From an uncultured Aquimarina sp. (GTDB taxonomy: Bacteria > Bacteroidota > Bacteroidia > Flavobacteriales > Flavobacteriaceae), in the NCBI GenBank assembly GCA_947498705.1, contig CANMLW010000016.1:1-64000 (forward strand): a DNA stretch of 64,000 nucleotides, read 5' to 3'. Positions 36,547 to 44,670 of this stretch are shown here, piece by piece. How positions within the stretch are numbered: the first letter of the stretch is position 1; every line of letters starts with the position of its first letter. A model generated the notes under the pieces. That model searched no databases, was not told the DNA's origin, and saw nothing but the letters and a program-made list of their open reading frames with translations. The position numbers were made by a program, and so were the translations under genes.

Positions 36547-38043
36547 ATGCCAAAGTTAAATTATAAAATTATACAACACATTATGGGGCTTTTGTTGCTC
36601 TGTAATGGTGGTTTTATGTTATTGGCAACCGTTATTAGTTTTGCGTATAAAGATGGCGTGACCTTAGAGATTATGATGGCTTCTTTGGCAACAATGTTTG
36701 TCGGGATTGTACTGATGTTTTTAACCAGAGAGCATAAAAAAGAAGTTAATAAGCGTGAAGGTTATATTGTGGTAACCTTTGGTTGGATATTTATGTCTTT
36801 AAGTGGTACATTGCCGTATTTGTTTTCTGGGGCTATACCTTCTTTTACAAACGCATTTTTTGAAACAATGTCTGGGTATACCACTACAGGAGCTACGATT
36901 CTTAATGAAATAGAGATTATTCCTAAAGGTATTTTGTTTTGGCGTAGTTTGACACACTGGATAGGAGGTATGGGAATCATTGTACTTGCAATAGCTATCT
37001 TGCCTCTACTGGGGATAGGTGGTATGCAGTTGTTTGCTGCAGAAGCACCGGGTCCAAGTGCAGATAAATTGCATCCAAGGATTACAGATACTGCCAAACG
37101 ATTATGGCTTATTTATTTTGGATATACAGCTGCAGAAACAATTCTTCTTAAGCTTGCAGGGATGAACTTTTTTGATGCAATTAATCATGCTTTAAGTACA
37201 CTTTCTACTGGAGGTTTTTCTACAAAAAATGCAAGTGTGGCGTATTGGAATGATCAACCTATTATACAATATATTATTATATTGTTTATGTTTTTGGCAG
37301 GAATGAATTTTGTTCTTAGTTATTTTGGTTTTAAGGGTAAGGTTCAGAAAATTATCAAAGATGAAGAGTTTAAATTGTATTCTTTGTTTGTTCTTGTTTT
37401 TAGTATAATTGCAGCGTTTGTGATTTATTTTAAAACAGACCCTTCTCTTTCTTCTATTGATCATCCTATGGTATGGGGTAAGGCAGAAAGTGCCTTTCGT
37501 CATGCTTTGTTTCAGGTGTTGGCAGTGATTACTACAACTGGTTTTGTAAGTGCCGATTTTACTATGTGGACCTCTTTTTTAACAGTTTTTTTCTTTGGTA
37601 TTATGTTTTTAGGAGGATCGGCAGGATCGACATCAGGAGGTATGAAAGTAGTTCGACATTTAATAACTATTCGAAATGGTATTTTAGAATTTAAACGAAC
37701 TTTACACCCCAGAGCAGTATTACCAGTGCGATATAATACCAAAGCAGTTTCTAAAGAGATTGTGTTTAATATACTAGCATTTTTTGTACTGTATATGTTG
37801 TCTTTTATAATTGGTGCGGTAGTATTGGGAGCATTAGGTCTCGATTTTGAAACAGCTATAGGTGGAGCCGCTTCTTCTCTTGGGAATGTTGGGCCAGCTT
37901 TTGGAAAACTAAGTCCCGTTAATAACTTCGATATACTACCAGCTTTTGGAAAATGGTGGTGTTCCTTCCTAATGCTTATAGGTAGATTAGAACTTTTTAC
38001 GGTTTTAATATTACTTACTCCTTTTTTCTGGAGAAATAGATAA
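36547..38043 (+). CDS. trkH: TrkH-family potassium uptake channel
   Basis: 498 residues with about ten membrane helices and four selectivity-filter loops: TTTGATILNEIE near 115 (filter 1), STGGFSTKNASV near 225 (filter 2), TTTGFVSADFTMW near 325 (filter 3) and SLGNVGPAFGKL near 440 (filter 4). The G-S-x-G-S-T-S-G-G-M-K-V-V-R segment before helix D is the TrkH intramembrane signature. Inner-membrane K+ uptake with TrkA, its direct upstream partner in one operon. Confidence 0.95.
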   Translation: MPKLNYKIIQHIMGLLLLCNGGFMLLATVISFAYKDGVTLEIMMASLATMFVGIVLMFLTREHKKEVNKREGYIVVTFGWIFMSLSGTLPYLFSGAIPSFTNAFFETMSGYTTTGATILNEIEIIPKGILFWRSLTHWIGGMGIIVLAIAILPLLGIGGMQLFAAEAPGPSADKLHPRITDTAKRLWLIYFGYTAAETILLKLAGMNFFDAINHALSTLSTGGFSTKNASVAYWNDQPIIQYIIILFMFLAGMNFVLSYFGFKGKVQKIIKDEEFKLYSLFVLVFSIIAAFVIYFKTDPSLSSIDHPMVWGKAESAFRHALFQVLAVITTTGFVSADFTMWTSFLTVFFFGIMFLGGSAGSTSGGMKVVRHLITIRNGILEFKRTLHPRAVLPVRYNTKAVSKEIVFNILAFFVLYMLSFIIGAVVLGALGLDFETAIGGAASSLGNVGPAFGKLSPVNNFDILPAFGKWWCSFLMLIGRLELFTVLILLTPFFWRNR

Positions 38044-38122
38044 ATCTAAGTAGTATACAAGATATTGTTATTCAAAAGATGCAATTCTTAATAGTGCACT
38101 TACTATTAAGAAGATCTAATCT

Positions 38123-38410
38123 TTATTGCATTCTCCAATCCCAATTTGCAGAACAATAAGGAAGTGTGTCCCAAAGTTCTGTTACTTTTAAGATAGTATC
38201 TTTGACTCTTCCGGTAATGCTTTCAAAATATTGCTCTTCAAGTAAGAAAATATCTAAAATAGATTCGTAATATCCCACATAATTAGGATTGAATTCTTTT
38301 TCGGGAATAATGTTTAGAATTTCATCATCTGTTTGAGAAATATCAAAATTTTCTTTGAAAATATCTAAGACATTTTTTTTAACAATACGCTCTTTTTCGA
38401 GAGTGTTCAT
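38123..38410 (-). CDS. Small hypothetical protein
   Basis: 95 residues, not recognised. Mostly helical and acidic (DISQTDDEILNIIPEKEF, YYESILDIFLLEEQYFESI), with a C-terminal LPYCSANWDWRMQ. No signal peptide or membrane segment. The composition is that of a real protein, but a 95-residue frame alone is modest evidence. It lies alone between trkH and the aminotransferase gene. Confidence 0.6.
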   Translation of the reverse strand: MNTLEKERIVKKNVLDIFKENFDISQTDDEILNIIPEKEFNPNYVGYYESILDIFLLEEQYFESITGRVKDTILKVTELWDTLPYCSANWDWRMQ

Positions 38411-38644
38411 GACAATTGTTTTAAGTTGGTGTTAACGAGATACTTAGTTTTTTTAGGGTATTTCTAAGCATTTCGAAGGGTCTAATATAACATCATTTTT
38501 TATTTTTTAGTATTAAATAATCCTTTTAAATTTCTAAAATATGGTTAAAATTTTCAAACAAATGTATTACCGTAATTTGGTTACGTTTTATTTGTATTTT
38601 CTAGTGTTTACGGGGTGAAACGGAGTTTTAAGCTCTGCAAAATA

Positions 38645-38680
38645 AAAACCGATTGCATAAAATCTTATACAATCGGTTTT
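38645..38680 (-). terminator. Terminator of aminotransferase gene
   Basis: AAAACCGATTG / CAATCGGTTTT with a 14-nt loop, T-rich downstream on the minus strand. The 299-bp spacer 38411-38709 contains nothing else clear. Confidence 0.78.
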
Positions 38681-38709
38681 GGCTTTTTTTTTAAGAAAAA
38701 GTGGTTAGC

Positions 38710-39924
38710 TTAACTAACTGCTTTTTTTATTCTATCGATAGCTTCAATAATTTCTTTGGTACTTGCTGCATAAGAAATTCTTATACAATTACTATTACCA
38801 AATGCTATTCCTGTGACTGTAGCTACATTTGCTTCTTCTAAAATAAACATAGAAAAATCTGTAGCATTTTCTATAGTATGTCCTTGTAATGTTTTTCCAA
38901 AATAGTAAGAAATATCAGGAAAAACGTAAAAAGCACCTTCAGGCTCATTACACTCAAAGCCAGGAATGTCAGCTAATAAGCCTAATATCAATTTTCTACG
39001 CTCCTTAAACTCATCTATCATGTATTGAATCTTGCTTACTGGTGCTTCTAGTGCGGTAATTACTGCTCTTTGTGCAATACAATTTGCTCCGCTGGTAACC
39101 TGTCCTTGTATTTTGTTACATGCTCTTGCAATGGCTTCGGGAGCACCGATATATCCAATTCTCCATCCTGTCATTGCAAATGCTTTGGCAACACCATTAA
39201 CCGTGACTGTTCTGTTGTACATGTCCTCGAATTGTGCCATAGATGCATGACTACCACTACCTTTATAGTTGATATGCTCGTATATCTCATCACTTACAAC
39301 AATGATATCGGGATACTTTTGTAGTACATCTGCCAATGCTCTTAATTCTTCTTTGCTATAAATAGACCCACTTGGGTTGCAAGGAGAACTATACCATAAC
39401 ATTTTTGTTTTTGGTGTGATTGCTTTTTCTAGTTGCGATGCGGTCATTTTAAAATCTGTATCTATAGAAGTTGCTACTTCTACAGGAACCCCACCCGCTA
39501 GTTTTACGATATCGCTATAACTAACCCAGTAAGGACAAGGTAGAATTACTTCGTCGCCGGGATTAAGGTATACTTGAGCAACATTGTATAGAGATTGCTT
39601 GGCACCAGTAGATACGACAATTTGAGAGCGATCATAAATAAGATTATTGTCACGCTTAAATTTTGTAATTATTGCGTCTTTTAATTCAACATACCCATCT
39701 ACAGGTGTATACGAGTTATAGTCGTCATTGATAGCTTGTATAGCAGCTTCTTTAATGAAATCAGGGGTGTTAAAATCAGGTTCTCCCAAGCTAAGACCAA
39801 TAATGTCTTTACCTTCTGCTTTAAGCTCTCTGGACTTTGCTGCCATGGCTAAGGTAGCAGATGCTTTTAAGGCCTTAATTTTGTCTGATAACAGGATTCT
39901 GGTTTCTGATACTTTTGTACTCAT
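38710..39924 (-). CDS. PLP-dependent class I aminotransferase (aspartate aminotransferase-like)
   Basis: 404 residues, a full fold-type I enzyme. Seen: IGLSLGEPDFNTPDFI, VSTGAKQSLYNV (cofactor phosphate), SPCNPSGS (Asn contact), VVSDEIYEHINY (Asp-Tyr pair), VNGVAKAFAMTGWRIGYIGAP with the Schiff-base Lys, and CIRISYAAS with the carboxylate Arg. Subgroup I-gamma aspartate aminotransferases look like this; a broader substrate range cannot be excluded. It begins 18 bp after the desaturase gene on the same strand, so the two are probably co-transcribed. Confidence 0.9.
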   Translation of the reverse strand: MSTKVSETRILLSDKIKALKASATLAMAAKSRELKAEGKDIIGLSLGEPDFNTPDFIKEAAIQAINDDYNSYTPVDGYVELKDAIITKFKRDNNLIYDRSQIVVSTGAKQSLYNVAQVYLNPGDEVILPCPYWVSYSDIVKLAGGVPVEVATSIDTDFKMTASQLEKAITPKTKMLWYSSPCNPSGSIYSKEELRALADVLQKYPDIIVVSDEIYEHINYKGSGSHASMAQFEDMYNRTVTVNGVAKAFAMTGWRIGYIGAPEAIARACNKIQGQVTSGANCIAQRAVITALEAPVSKIQYMIDEFKERRKLILGLLADIPGFECNEPEGAFYVFPDISYYFGKTLQGHTIENATDFSMFILEEANVATVTGIAFGNSNCIRISYAASTKEIIEAIDRIKKAVS

Positions 39925-39942
39925 TGTGGTGAAATAAAATAA

Positions 39943-41043
39943 TTATGATTGTATTGCAGGCTTTATCCCCATTTCTTTAAGATGTTTGAAATGAGCAATA
40001 ATAGCTTTGCGTGTGGTTTTATACTCGTGATAAGGTAAATTAAATTCTAAAGCAGTTTCTTTTACAATTTTAGAAATTTTGGTGTAATGTATATGGCTAA
40101 TATGTGGAAAAATATGATGCTCTACCTGATGATTTAATCCGCCTGTAAACCAATTTACAAGTCTGTTTTTTGTAGAGAAATTTACAGTTGTAAATAATTG
40201 ATGAATGGCCCATGAGTTTTTCATATTACCTTCATTATCTGGTAAGGGCATTTCTGTGTCTTCTACAATATGCGCCAACTGAAAAACAATACTCAAAATT
40301 AATCCAGCTATGTAATGCATAACAAAAAAACCAATTAATATTTTCCACCAGGCAATAGACATAATAATCATCGGAATAACAATCCAAATCAATATGTATA
40401 TTATTTTGGTAACTACAACAGTACTCCATTGTTTTAGAGGGCTAGGCAGTTTTCCATATGAAAGTTTACGAGCTAGGTAATTTTTTGTCTGTTTAAAATC
40501 AGTCGTTAATGCCCAGTTAAAAGTTAATAGACCGTAAAGGAATATTGAATAGTAATGTTGAAACTTATGAAAACGTCTCCATTTGGCATGTTTGGTAAAA
40601 CGAATCACTCTCCCCGCATCCATGTCTTCGTCATGGCCATGTATATTAGTGTAAGTGTGATGTAATACATTGTGCTGTACTTGCCAATTATAAACATTGC
40701 CAGCAAGTATATACATGCTGCTACCCATTAGTTTGTTGATCCATTTTTTTGAAGAATACGACCCATGATTGCCATCATGCATAACATTCATGCCGACACC
40801 TGCCATTCCTATTCCCATAACAATAGTAAGTAAAAGCATTAACCATTGATTAATATCAAGAGTTAACATTAAGAAATATGGAGTCAGAAAAAGGGAAAAC
40901 ATTACGATAGTTTTTAGATGTAGACGCCAGTTTCCGGTACGTTTAATATTATTTTCTTTAAAATATTGATTTACGCGCTTATTCAATGTTTTAAAGAACT
41001 TAGTAGAATCTGTTCTGCTAAAACGTATGTTTGTTGAAGCCAT
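39943..41043 (-). CDS. Membrane fatty acid (acyl-CoA) desaturase
   Basis: 366 residues from the ATG at 41043. A TTG at 41079 is in frame, but its codon lies inside the promoter box, so it is rejected. Three histidine boxes of the di-iron centre: HDGNH near 90, HNVLHH near 125 and HQVEHH near 305. The HQVEHH third box is the front-end/linoleoyl-CoA-like desaturase form. Hydrophobic pairs flank the boxes. It introduces a double bond in acyl chains at the inner membrane using O2; likely helps membrane fluidity. No cytochrome b5 domain is fused. Confidence 0.88.
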   Translation of the reverse strand: MASTNIRFSRTDSTKFFKTLNKRVNQYFKENNIKRTGNWRLHLKTIVMFSLFLTPYFLMLTLDINQWLMLLLTIVMGIGMAGVGMNVMHDGNHGSYSSKKWINKLMGSSMYILAGNVYNWQVQHNVLHHTYTNIHGHDEDMDAGRVIRFTKHAKWRRFHKFQHYYSIFLYGLLTFNWALTTDFKQTKNYLARKLSYGKLPSPLKQWSTVVVTKIIYILIWIVIPMIIMSIAWWKILIGFFVMHYIAGLILSIVFQLAHIVEDTEMPLPDNEGNMKNSWAIHQLFTTVNFSTKNRLVNWFTGGLNHQVEHHIFPHISHIHYTKISKIVKETALEFNLPYHEYKTTRKAIIAHFKHLKEMGIKPAIQS

Positions 41044-41076
41044 AGGTATTGAGGTTGATGACCAAATTTTATATGT

Positions 41077-41084
41077 CAAAATTA
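41077..41084 (-). promoter_or_regulatory. -7 box of desaturase
   Basis: Minus strand TAATTTTG, 33 bp upstream of the desaturase ATG. It overlaps by two bases the plus-strand box TATATTTG at 41083-41090. Confidence 0.45.
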
Positions 41085-41090
41085 TATTTG
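41083..41090 (+). promoter_or_regulatory. Candidate -7 box of rsmG, overlapping the divergent desaturase box
   Basis: TATATTTG on the plus strand. A second match, TATTTTTG at 41156-41163, lies nearer the rsmG start and may be the real one. Confidence 0.35.
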
Positions 41091-41183
41091 GTAAAGTTAG
41101 GTATTTAAATTTTTTTAAGTTCCTAAAAAGAAATGAAATATATCATCTTAACGTGTATTTTTGTGTTCAAATTTAAATTATTG

Positions 41184-41813
41184 ATGGATATTCTATTAAA
41201 ATATTTTCCAGACCTAAGCGAAGAACAAAGAAATCAGTTTACCAAACTTGAAAAGTTGTATAGAGATTGGAATGCAAAAATAAATGTGATTTCTCGTAAA
41301 GATATCGAATCTCTGTATGAACGACATGTTTTGCATTCTTTGGGAATTGCAAAAGTTATGAGTTTTAAATCAGGCACACATGTTATGGATGTCGGTACAG
41401 GTGGAGGTTTTCCGGGTATCCCTTTAGCAATCCTTTTTCCTGAAACCAAATTTTATTTAATAGATGTAATTGCCAAGAAGATAAAAGTTGTAAACGAGGT
41501 TGCAAAAGCATTGGGGTTAGAGAATGTTGTAGCAGAACAAAGAAGAGCGGGAACTTTTGAAGATAAGTTTGATTTTATAGTAAGCAGAGCGGTGACCAAT
41601 ATGCCGGATTTTGTGAAATGGATTCGAAAAAATACCAAAAAGAAGAATGAAAACGAACTGCAAAATGGTATTTTGTATCTTAAGGGAGGAGATCTAACAG
41701 AAGAATTATCGTTGTATCCAAAAGCATTGCAACACGATCTCTCAGACTTTTTTGAAGAATCATTTTTTGAAACTAAAAAAGTGGTGTATATGCCCTTGAA
41801 GTATAAGGTGTAA
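41184..41813 (+). CDS. rsmG: 16S rRNA (guanine527-N7)-methyltransferase RsmG
   Basis: 209 residues from the ATG at 41184, the family length; an ATG at 41133 would add 17 hydrophobic residues not seen in RsmG. Seen: QFTKLEKLYRDWNAKINVISRKDI, YERHVLHSLGI, VMDVGTGGGFPGIPLAI (SAM-binding) and FDFIVSRAVTNM. It methylates G527 of 16S rRNA in the 530 loop with SAM. Divergent from the desaturase gene. Confidence 0.95.
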   Translation: MDILLKYFPDLSEEQRNQFTKLEKLYRDWNAKINVISRKDIESLYERHVLHSLGIAKVMSFKSGTHVMDVGTGGGFPGIPLAILFPETKFYLIDVIAKKIKVVNEVAKALGLENVVAEQRRAGTFEDKFDFIVSRAVTNMPDFVKWIRKNTKKKNENELQNGILYLKGGDLTEELSLYPKALQHDLSDFFEESFFETKKVVYMPLKYKV

Positions 41814-41816
41814 TGG

Positions 41817-42572
41817 TTATTTTTTGTGTATAGATAGCTTTTTACTATTAAATTTTGCTCCTATAGGTAAGGATATTCCGTTTTTCATTTCTACAGTGTC
41901 ATTATCATAGGAGCGTAAATAGCTGGTATTGATAATAAATGATTTTTGAATCCTAATGAAATTGTCACTTTCTAATTGTAGTAAGCATAGTTTTAAACTA
42001 GTGTATACCGTTATTTTTGAATTATCATTTAAATGATAATTTACATAATTACCTAAGCCTTCTATATAAATAATAGTATCGGTAGGGATAATATGAGTAC
42101 GTCGGTTCGATTTTAATTCGATCGTTTTTGAATTAGTTTCTTCGTTTTTCTCTCTTTCTTTAAAGTATAGAAGTAATATGTAGATAGCAGAAATAAAAAA
42201 AACCGTACTGTTTATAAGAATAGACGACCTTACAATAGCCGATGGTTTAAAAATCTTACTAAAATCAAATTGTTCAAGATTTTCGAAGAAAAAATACATA
42301 AAAAAGCGTTGCGCCAAGCTTGCAAAAATCAATAAGACTAAATAATAAAAGATAAAATTCTTAAATCTTTTGTAAAGAAGGTATTTGGGTATGAGATAAA
42401 GTACACAAAAGTATACTGTCAAAATTCGTATCGGTAATAAAATAAATTCTAGGAAAAAGGAAGATTTGTAATCGTCATTTTTAACCCATATCAGACTAAA
42501 TGCGATATAGTATAAAATCCAAAACAGGACCTGAAGAATAACCTTATTTTTTTTAGTAAGCTCTGTGATCAT
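41817..42572 (-). CDS. Membrane-bound LytTR transcriptional regulator
   Basis: 251 residues. Four hydrophobic helices span about 12-145, then a charged linker and a C-terminal LytTR DNA-binding domain (RTHIIPTDTIIYIEGLGNYVNYHL, VYTSLKLCLLQLESDNFIRIQKSFIIN, NGISLPIGAKF). No receiver or kinase domain, so the membrane part should be the sensor. The gene faces away from the PDZ/hydrolase gene across 177 bp and ends 4 bp after rsmG, convergent with it. A role in regulating the hydrolase is inferred from this layout. Confidence 0.85.
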   Translation of the reverse strand: MITELTKKNKVILQVLFWILYYIAFSLIWVKNDDYKSSFFLEFILLPIRILTVYFCVLYLIPKYLLYKRFKNFIFYYLVLLIFASLAQRFFMYFFFENLEQFDFSKIFKPSAIVRSSILINSTVFFISAIYILLLYFKEREKNEETNSKTIELKSNRRTHIIPTDTIIYIEGLGNYVNYHLNDNSKITVYTSLKLCLLQLESDNFIRIQKSFIINTSYLRSYDNDTVEMKNGISLPIGAKFNSKKLSIHKK

Positions 42573-42666
42573 ACTTTATTAACAGTCAAAAGGGATTATT
42601 TGAAATAAAAACTAAGGTACTTCATATAAATTAAAGCAAGTAGCCCCATAATCGTTATAATATTGT

Positions 42667-42738
42667 CTTTGTGTGAGTGAAAAAAATCTCTTTATATTTT
42701 TTTGATAGCACACTTTTAGTCAACAACTCACAAAGATA
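42667..42738. promoter_or_regulatory. Inverted repeat in LytTR/hydrolase divergent spacer
   Basis: CTTTGTG(TG)AGT at 42667-42679 and ACTCACAAAG at 42726-42735 are inverted copies, apart from a 2-nt insertion in the first. They flank the start region of the hydrolase mRNA; possible paired regulator sites. Confidence 0.4.
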
Positions 42739-42749
42739 AAAACTAAGAA

Positions 42750-44057
42750 ATGAAAAAAATACTTTTAATACTTGTAACTTTTTGTGGTTTTGTAATGCAG
42801 GTTTTTTCTCAGGATTTAGAAAGAAGAGCCTCTTTTGAAGCCCAAATTAAGGGACCTGGTAAAGAAACTCCGGGGGCAACAATACAGCATTTGGAAGAAA
42901 AATCTCCGCTGTTTGAAGCTGGCTTTAGGTCAGACGATGTTATTGTTCAAGTTAATGAAAGAAGAGTTGTGTATCCAGAGGATTGGAGTGCTATTGTTTA
43001 TGGAATTCGGTCTGAAGAACAAACTAAGATAGTAGTAAAGAGAGGAGCAGAAAGAATAAGTAAAGAATTAGTTCTAAATCCATTATACAAAGAAACACAT
43101 GAGAGTTTAGAAGTTTTTTATGAAAGTATAGTAAGTGAATATGGCTTGAAACAAAGAGTTATTGTTACAAAACCTAAAGGAAATGGACCTTTTCCAGCAA
43201 TTTTCCTGATACAAGGCCTTAGCTGTTCTACTATAGAAAAATATTCGGGAAGAAGTAATAATTGGGTGCGATTAATAGAAGATATAGCCCAAAAATCAAA
43301 TATGGTTTTACTTAGGGTAGATAAGCCAGGGGTAGGTGATAGTGAAGGAGATTGCGGAAAAATAGATTTTAAAACTGAAATTGCCGGTTACGAAGCCGCA
43401 ATGCATTTACTGAAGTCAAAAAACTATGTTGATTCAAAAAGAATAGTGATTTATGGGAATAGTATGGGAAGCGCATTAGCACCGTATTTTGCTAATAAAT
43501 TTGATGCAGTCGGAGTTATATCTGATGGGACTTTCTTTAAGTCCTGGTATGAGCATATGCTCGAGATAGAGCGTAGAATATTAGAAATAGAAGGAAAATC
43601 TCAAAAAGAAATATATGATTTAATGAATCAGGTGTATATACCCATATATTATGAAATGCTTATTAAAAAAAGAAGCTATGCAGATGTGTTAAAAGAAAAC
43701 CCTTTGTATAAAAAACATCACAGACATTCGTTTCAACATATGTATGGGCGATCTATGAAATATTATCATCAGGTACAGGATTTTAATTTTGCTGCCGAGT
43801 GGCAAAAAATAAAGGTGCCCGTAAGAATTAGATGGGGAACAAATGATTGGATTATGACCGAAAATGATAACGATATGATTATTGATTTACTAGACAAAAA
43901 GGGACATAAAGATCATCTGTTATATAAATATGAGGGATTGGATCATTGGTCGACAATTCACCTAGATTATAATTCGAGCTTCAATTTTAAGCCAGGAAAG
44001 TGGGAAGATAAAATAAGTCAACAAATTATAGATTGGGCTCATGAATTTGTTAAGTAG
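42750..44057 (+). CDS. Secreted PDZ plus alpha/beta-hydrolase fusion
   Basis: 435 residues. Signal peptide 1-20 ends in VFSQ. Residues about 35-105 are a PDZ-like domain (HLEEKSPLFEAGFRSDDVIVQVNERRV). From about 130 to 435 is an alpha/beta hydrolase: oxyanion region FLIQGLSCS, nucleophile elbow YGNSMGSAL, acid WGTNDWIM and catalytic His YEGLDHWS. An esterase or peptidase acting outside the inner membrane is likely; substrate unknown. A PDZ in front of a hydrolase suggests peptide or partner recognition. Divergent from a membrane LytTR regulator. Confidence 0.85.
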   Translation: MKKILLILVTFCGFVMQVFSQDLERRASFEAQIKGPGKETPGATIQHLEEKSPLFEAGFRSDDVIVQVNERRVVYPEDWSAIVYGIRSEEQTKIVVKRGAERISKELVLNPLYKETHESLEVFYESIVSEYGLKQRVIVTKPKGNGPFPAIFLIQGLSCSTIEKYSGRSNNWVRLIEDIAQKSNMVLLRVDKPGVGDSEGDCGKIDFKTEIAGYEAAMHLLKSKNYVDSKRIVIYGNSMGSALAPYFANKFDAVGVISDGTFFKSWYEHMLEIERRILEIEGKSQKEIYDLMNQVYIPIYYEMLIKKRSYADVLKENPLYKKHHRHSFQHMYGRSMKYYHQVQDFNFAAEWQKIKVPVRIRWGTNDWIMTENDNDMIIDLLDKKGHKDHLLYKYEGLDHWSTIHLDYNSSFNFKPGKWEDKISQQIIDWAHEFVK

Positions 44058-44078
44058 ATTTGTAGATGGAGAAATAGA

Positions 44079-44558
44079 TTATCTTTTTTCTTTTAAGTTG
44101 TAACGCATTTCTACAATATGTCTTTCGAAACCTGCTTTTTCATAAGCGCGAATAGCTCTTGGATTTTTATCATATACTGTAAGCCTTATTTCTTCAATTC
44201 CTTTTGAGGTAAACCATTTGGATAACTCTTCGAGAATATTTTGGACAATTCCTTGTCCGCGATATTCTGGTGCTAAATATATAAAACCAATATATCCAAG
44301 TTGTTTTTGTATAAAGTACCCTTTTCGGTTCCTGATTTGGCCATACCCACTTGCAATTACTTTTCCTTCGTGCTCTGCAACAATAACTTCGGTATGATCT
44401 GCGGTAATGTAAGATTTGATATCGTAATAACTGATTTTTTCACGTTTTAATGTCACATCCATAGGTCGTTCTGTTTCTATAATTTTTTGTTCAAAATCTA
44501 GTAAAACAGGTAAATCCTTTAGAGTAGCCGTTCTAATAAGTATATTGGATTGTTGCAT
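44079..44558 (-). CDS. GNAT-family N-acetyltransferase
   Basis: 159 residues. GNAT fold: IRTATLKDLPVLLDFEQKI at the start, VIVAEHEGKVIASGYG strand, IGFIYLAPEYRGQGIVQNILEEL (acetyl-CoA-binding V/I-x-x-x-x-R-G-x-G) and EIRLTVYDKNPRAIRAYEKAGFE. Transfers an acetyl group from acetyl-CoA to an amine; target unknown. Convergent with the hydrolase gene. Confidence 0.88.
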   Translation of the reverse strand: MQQSNILIRTATLKDLPVLLDFEQKIIETERPMDVTLKREKISYYDIKSYITADHTEVIVAEHEGKVIASGYGQIRNRKGYFIQKQLGYIGFIYLAPEYRGQGIVQNILEELSKWFTSKGIEEIRLTVYDKNPRAIRAYEKAGFERHIVEMRYNLKEKR

Positions 44559-44627
44559 ATTGTGTTTTTAATAATCAAATATAATCAATACCGCAGAATG
44601 GAAGTTCTTTGATTTCTTTAGAATAAA

Positions 44628-44652
44628 AAAAGCGCCGTAATGGCGCTTTTTA
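44628..44652 (-). terminator. Terminator of pruA
   Basis: AAAAAGCGCC-GTAAT-GGCGCTTTTT, directly after the gene ending at 44671. Confidence 0.9.
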
Positions 44653-44670
44653 AAGTATTTTAGAATGTTA

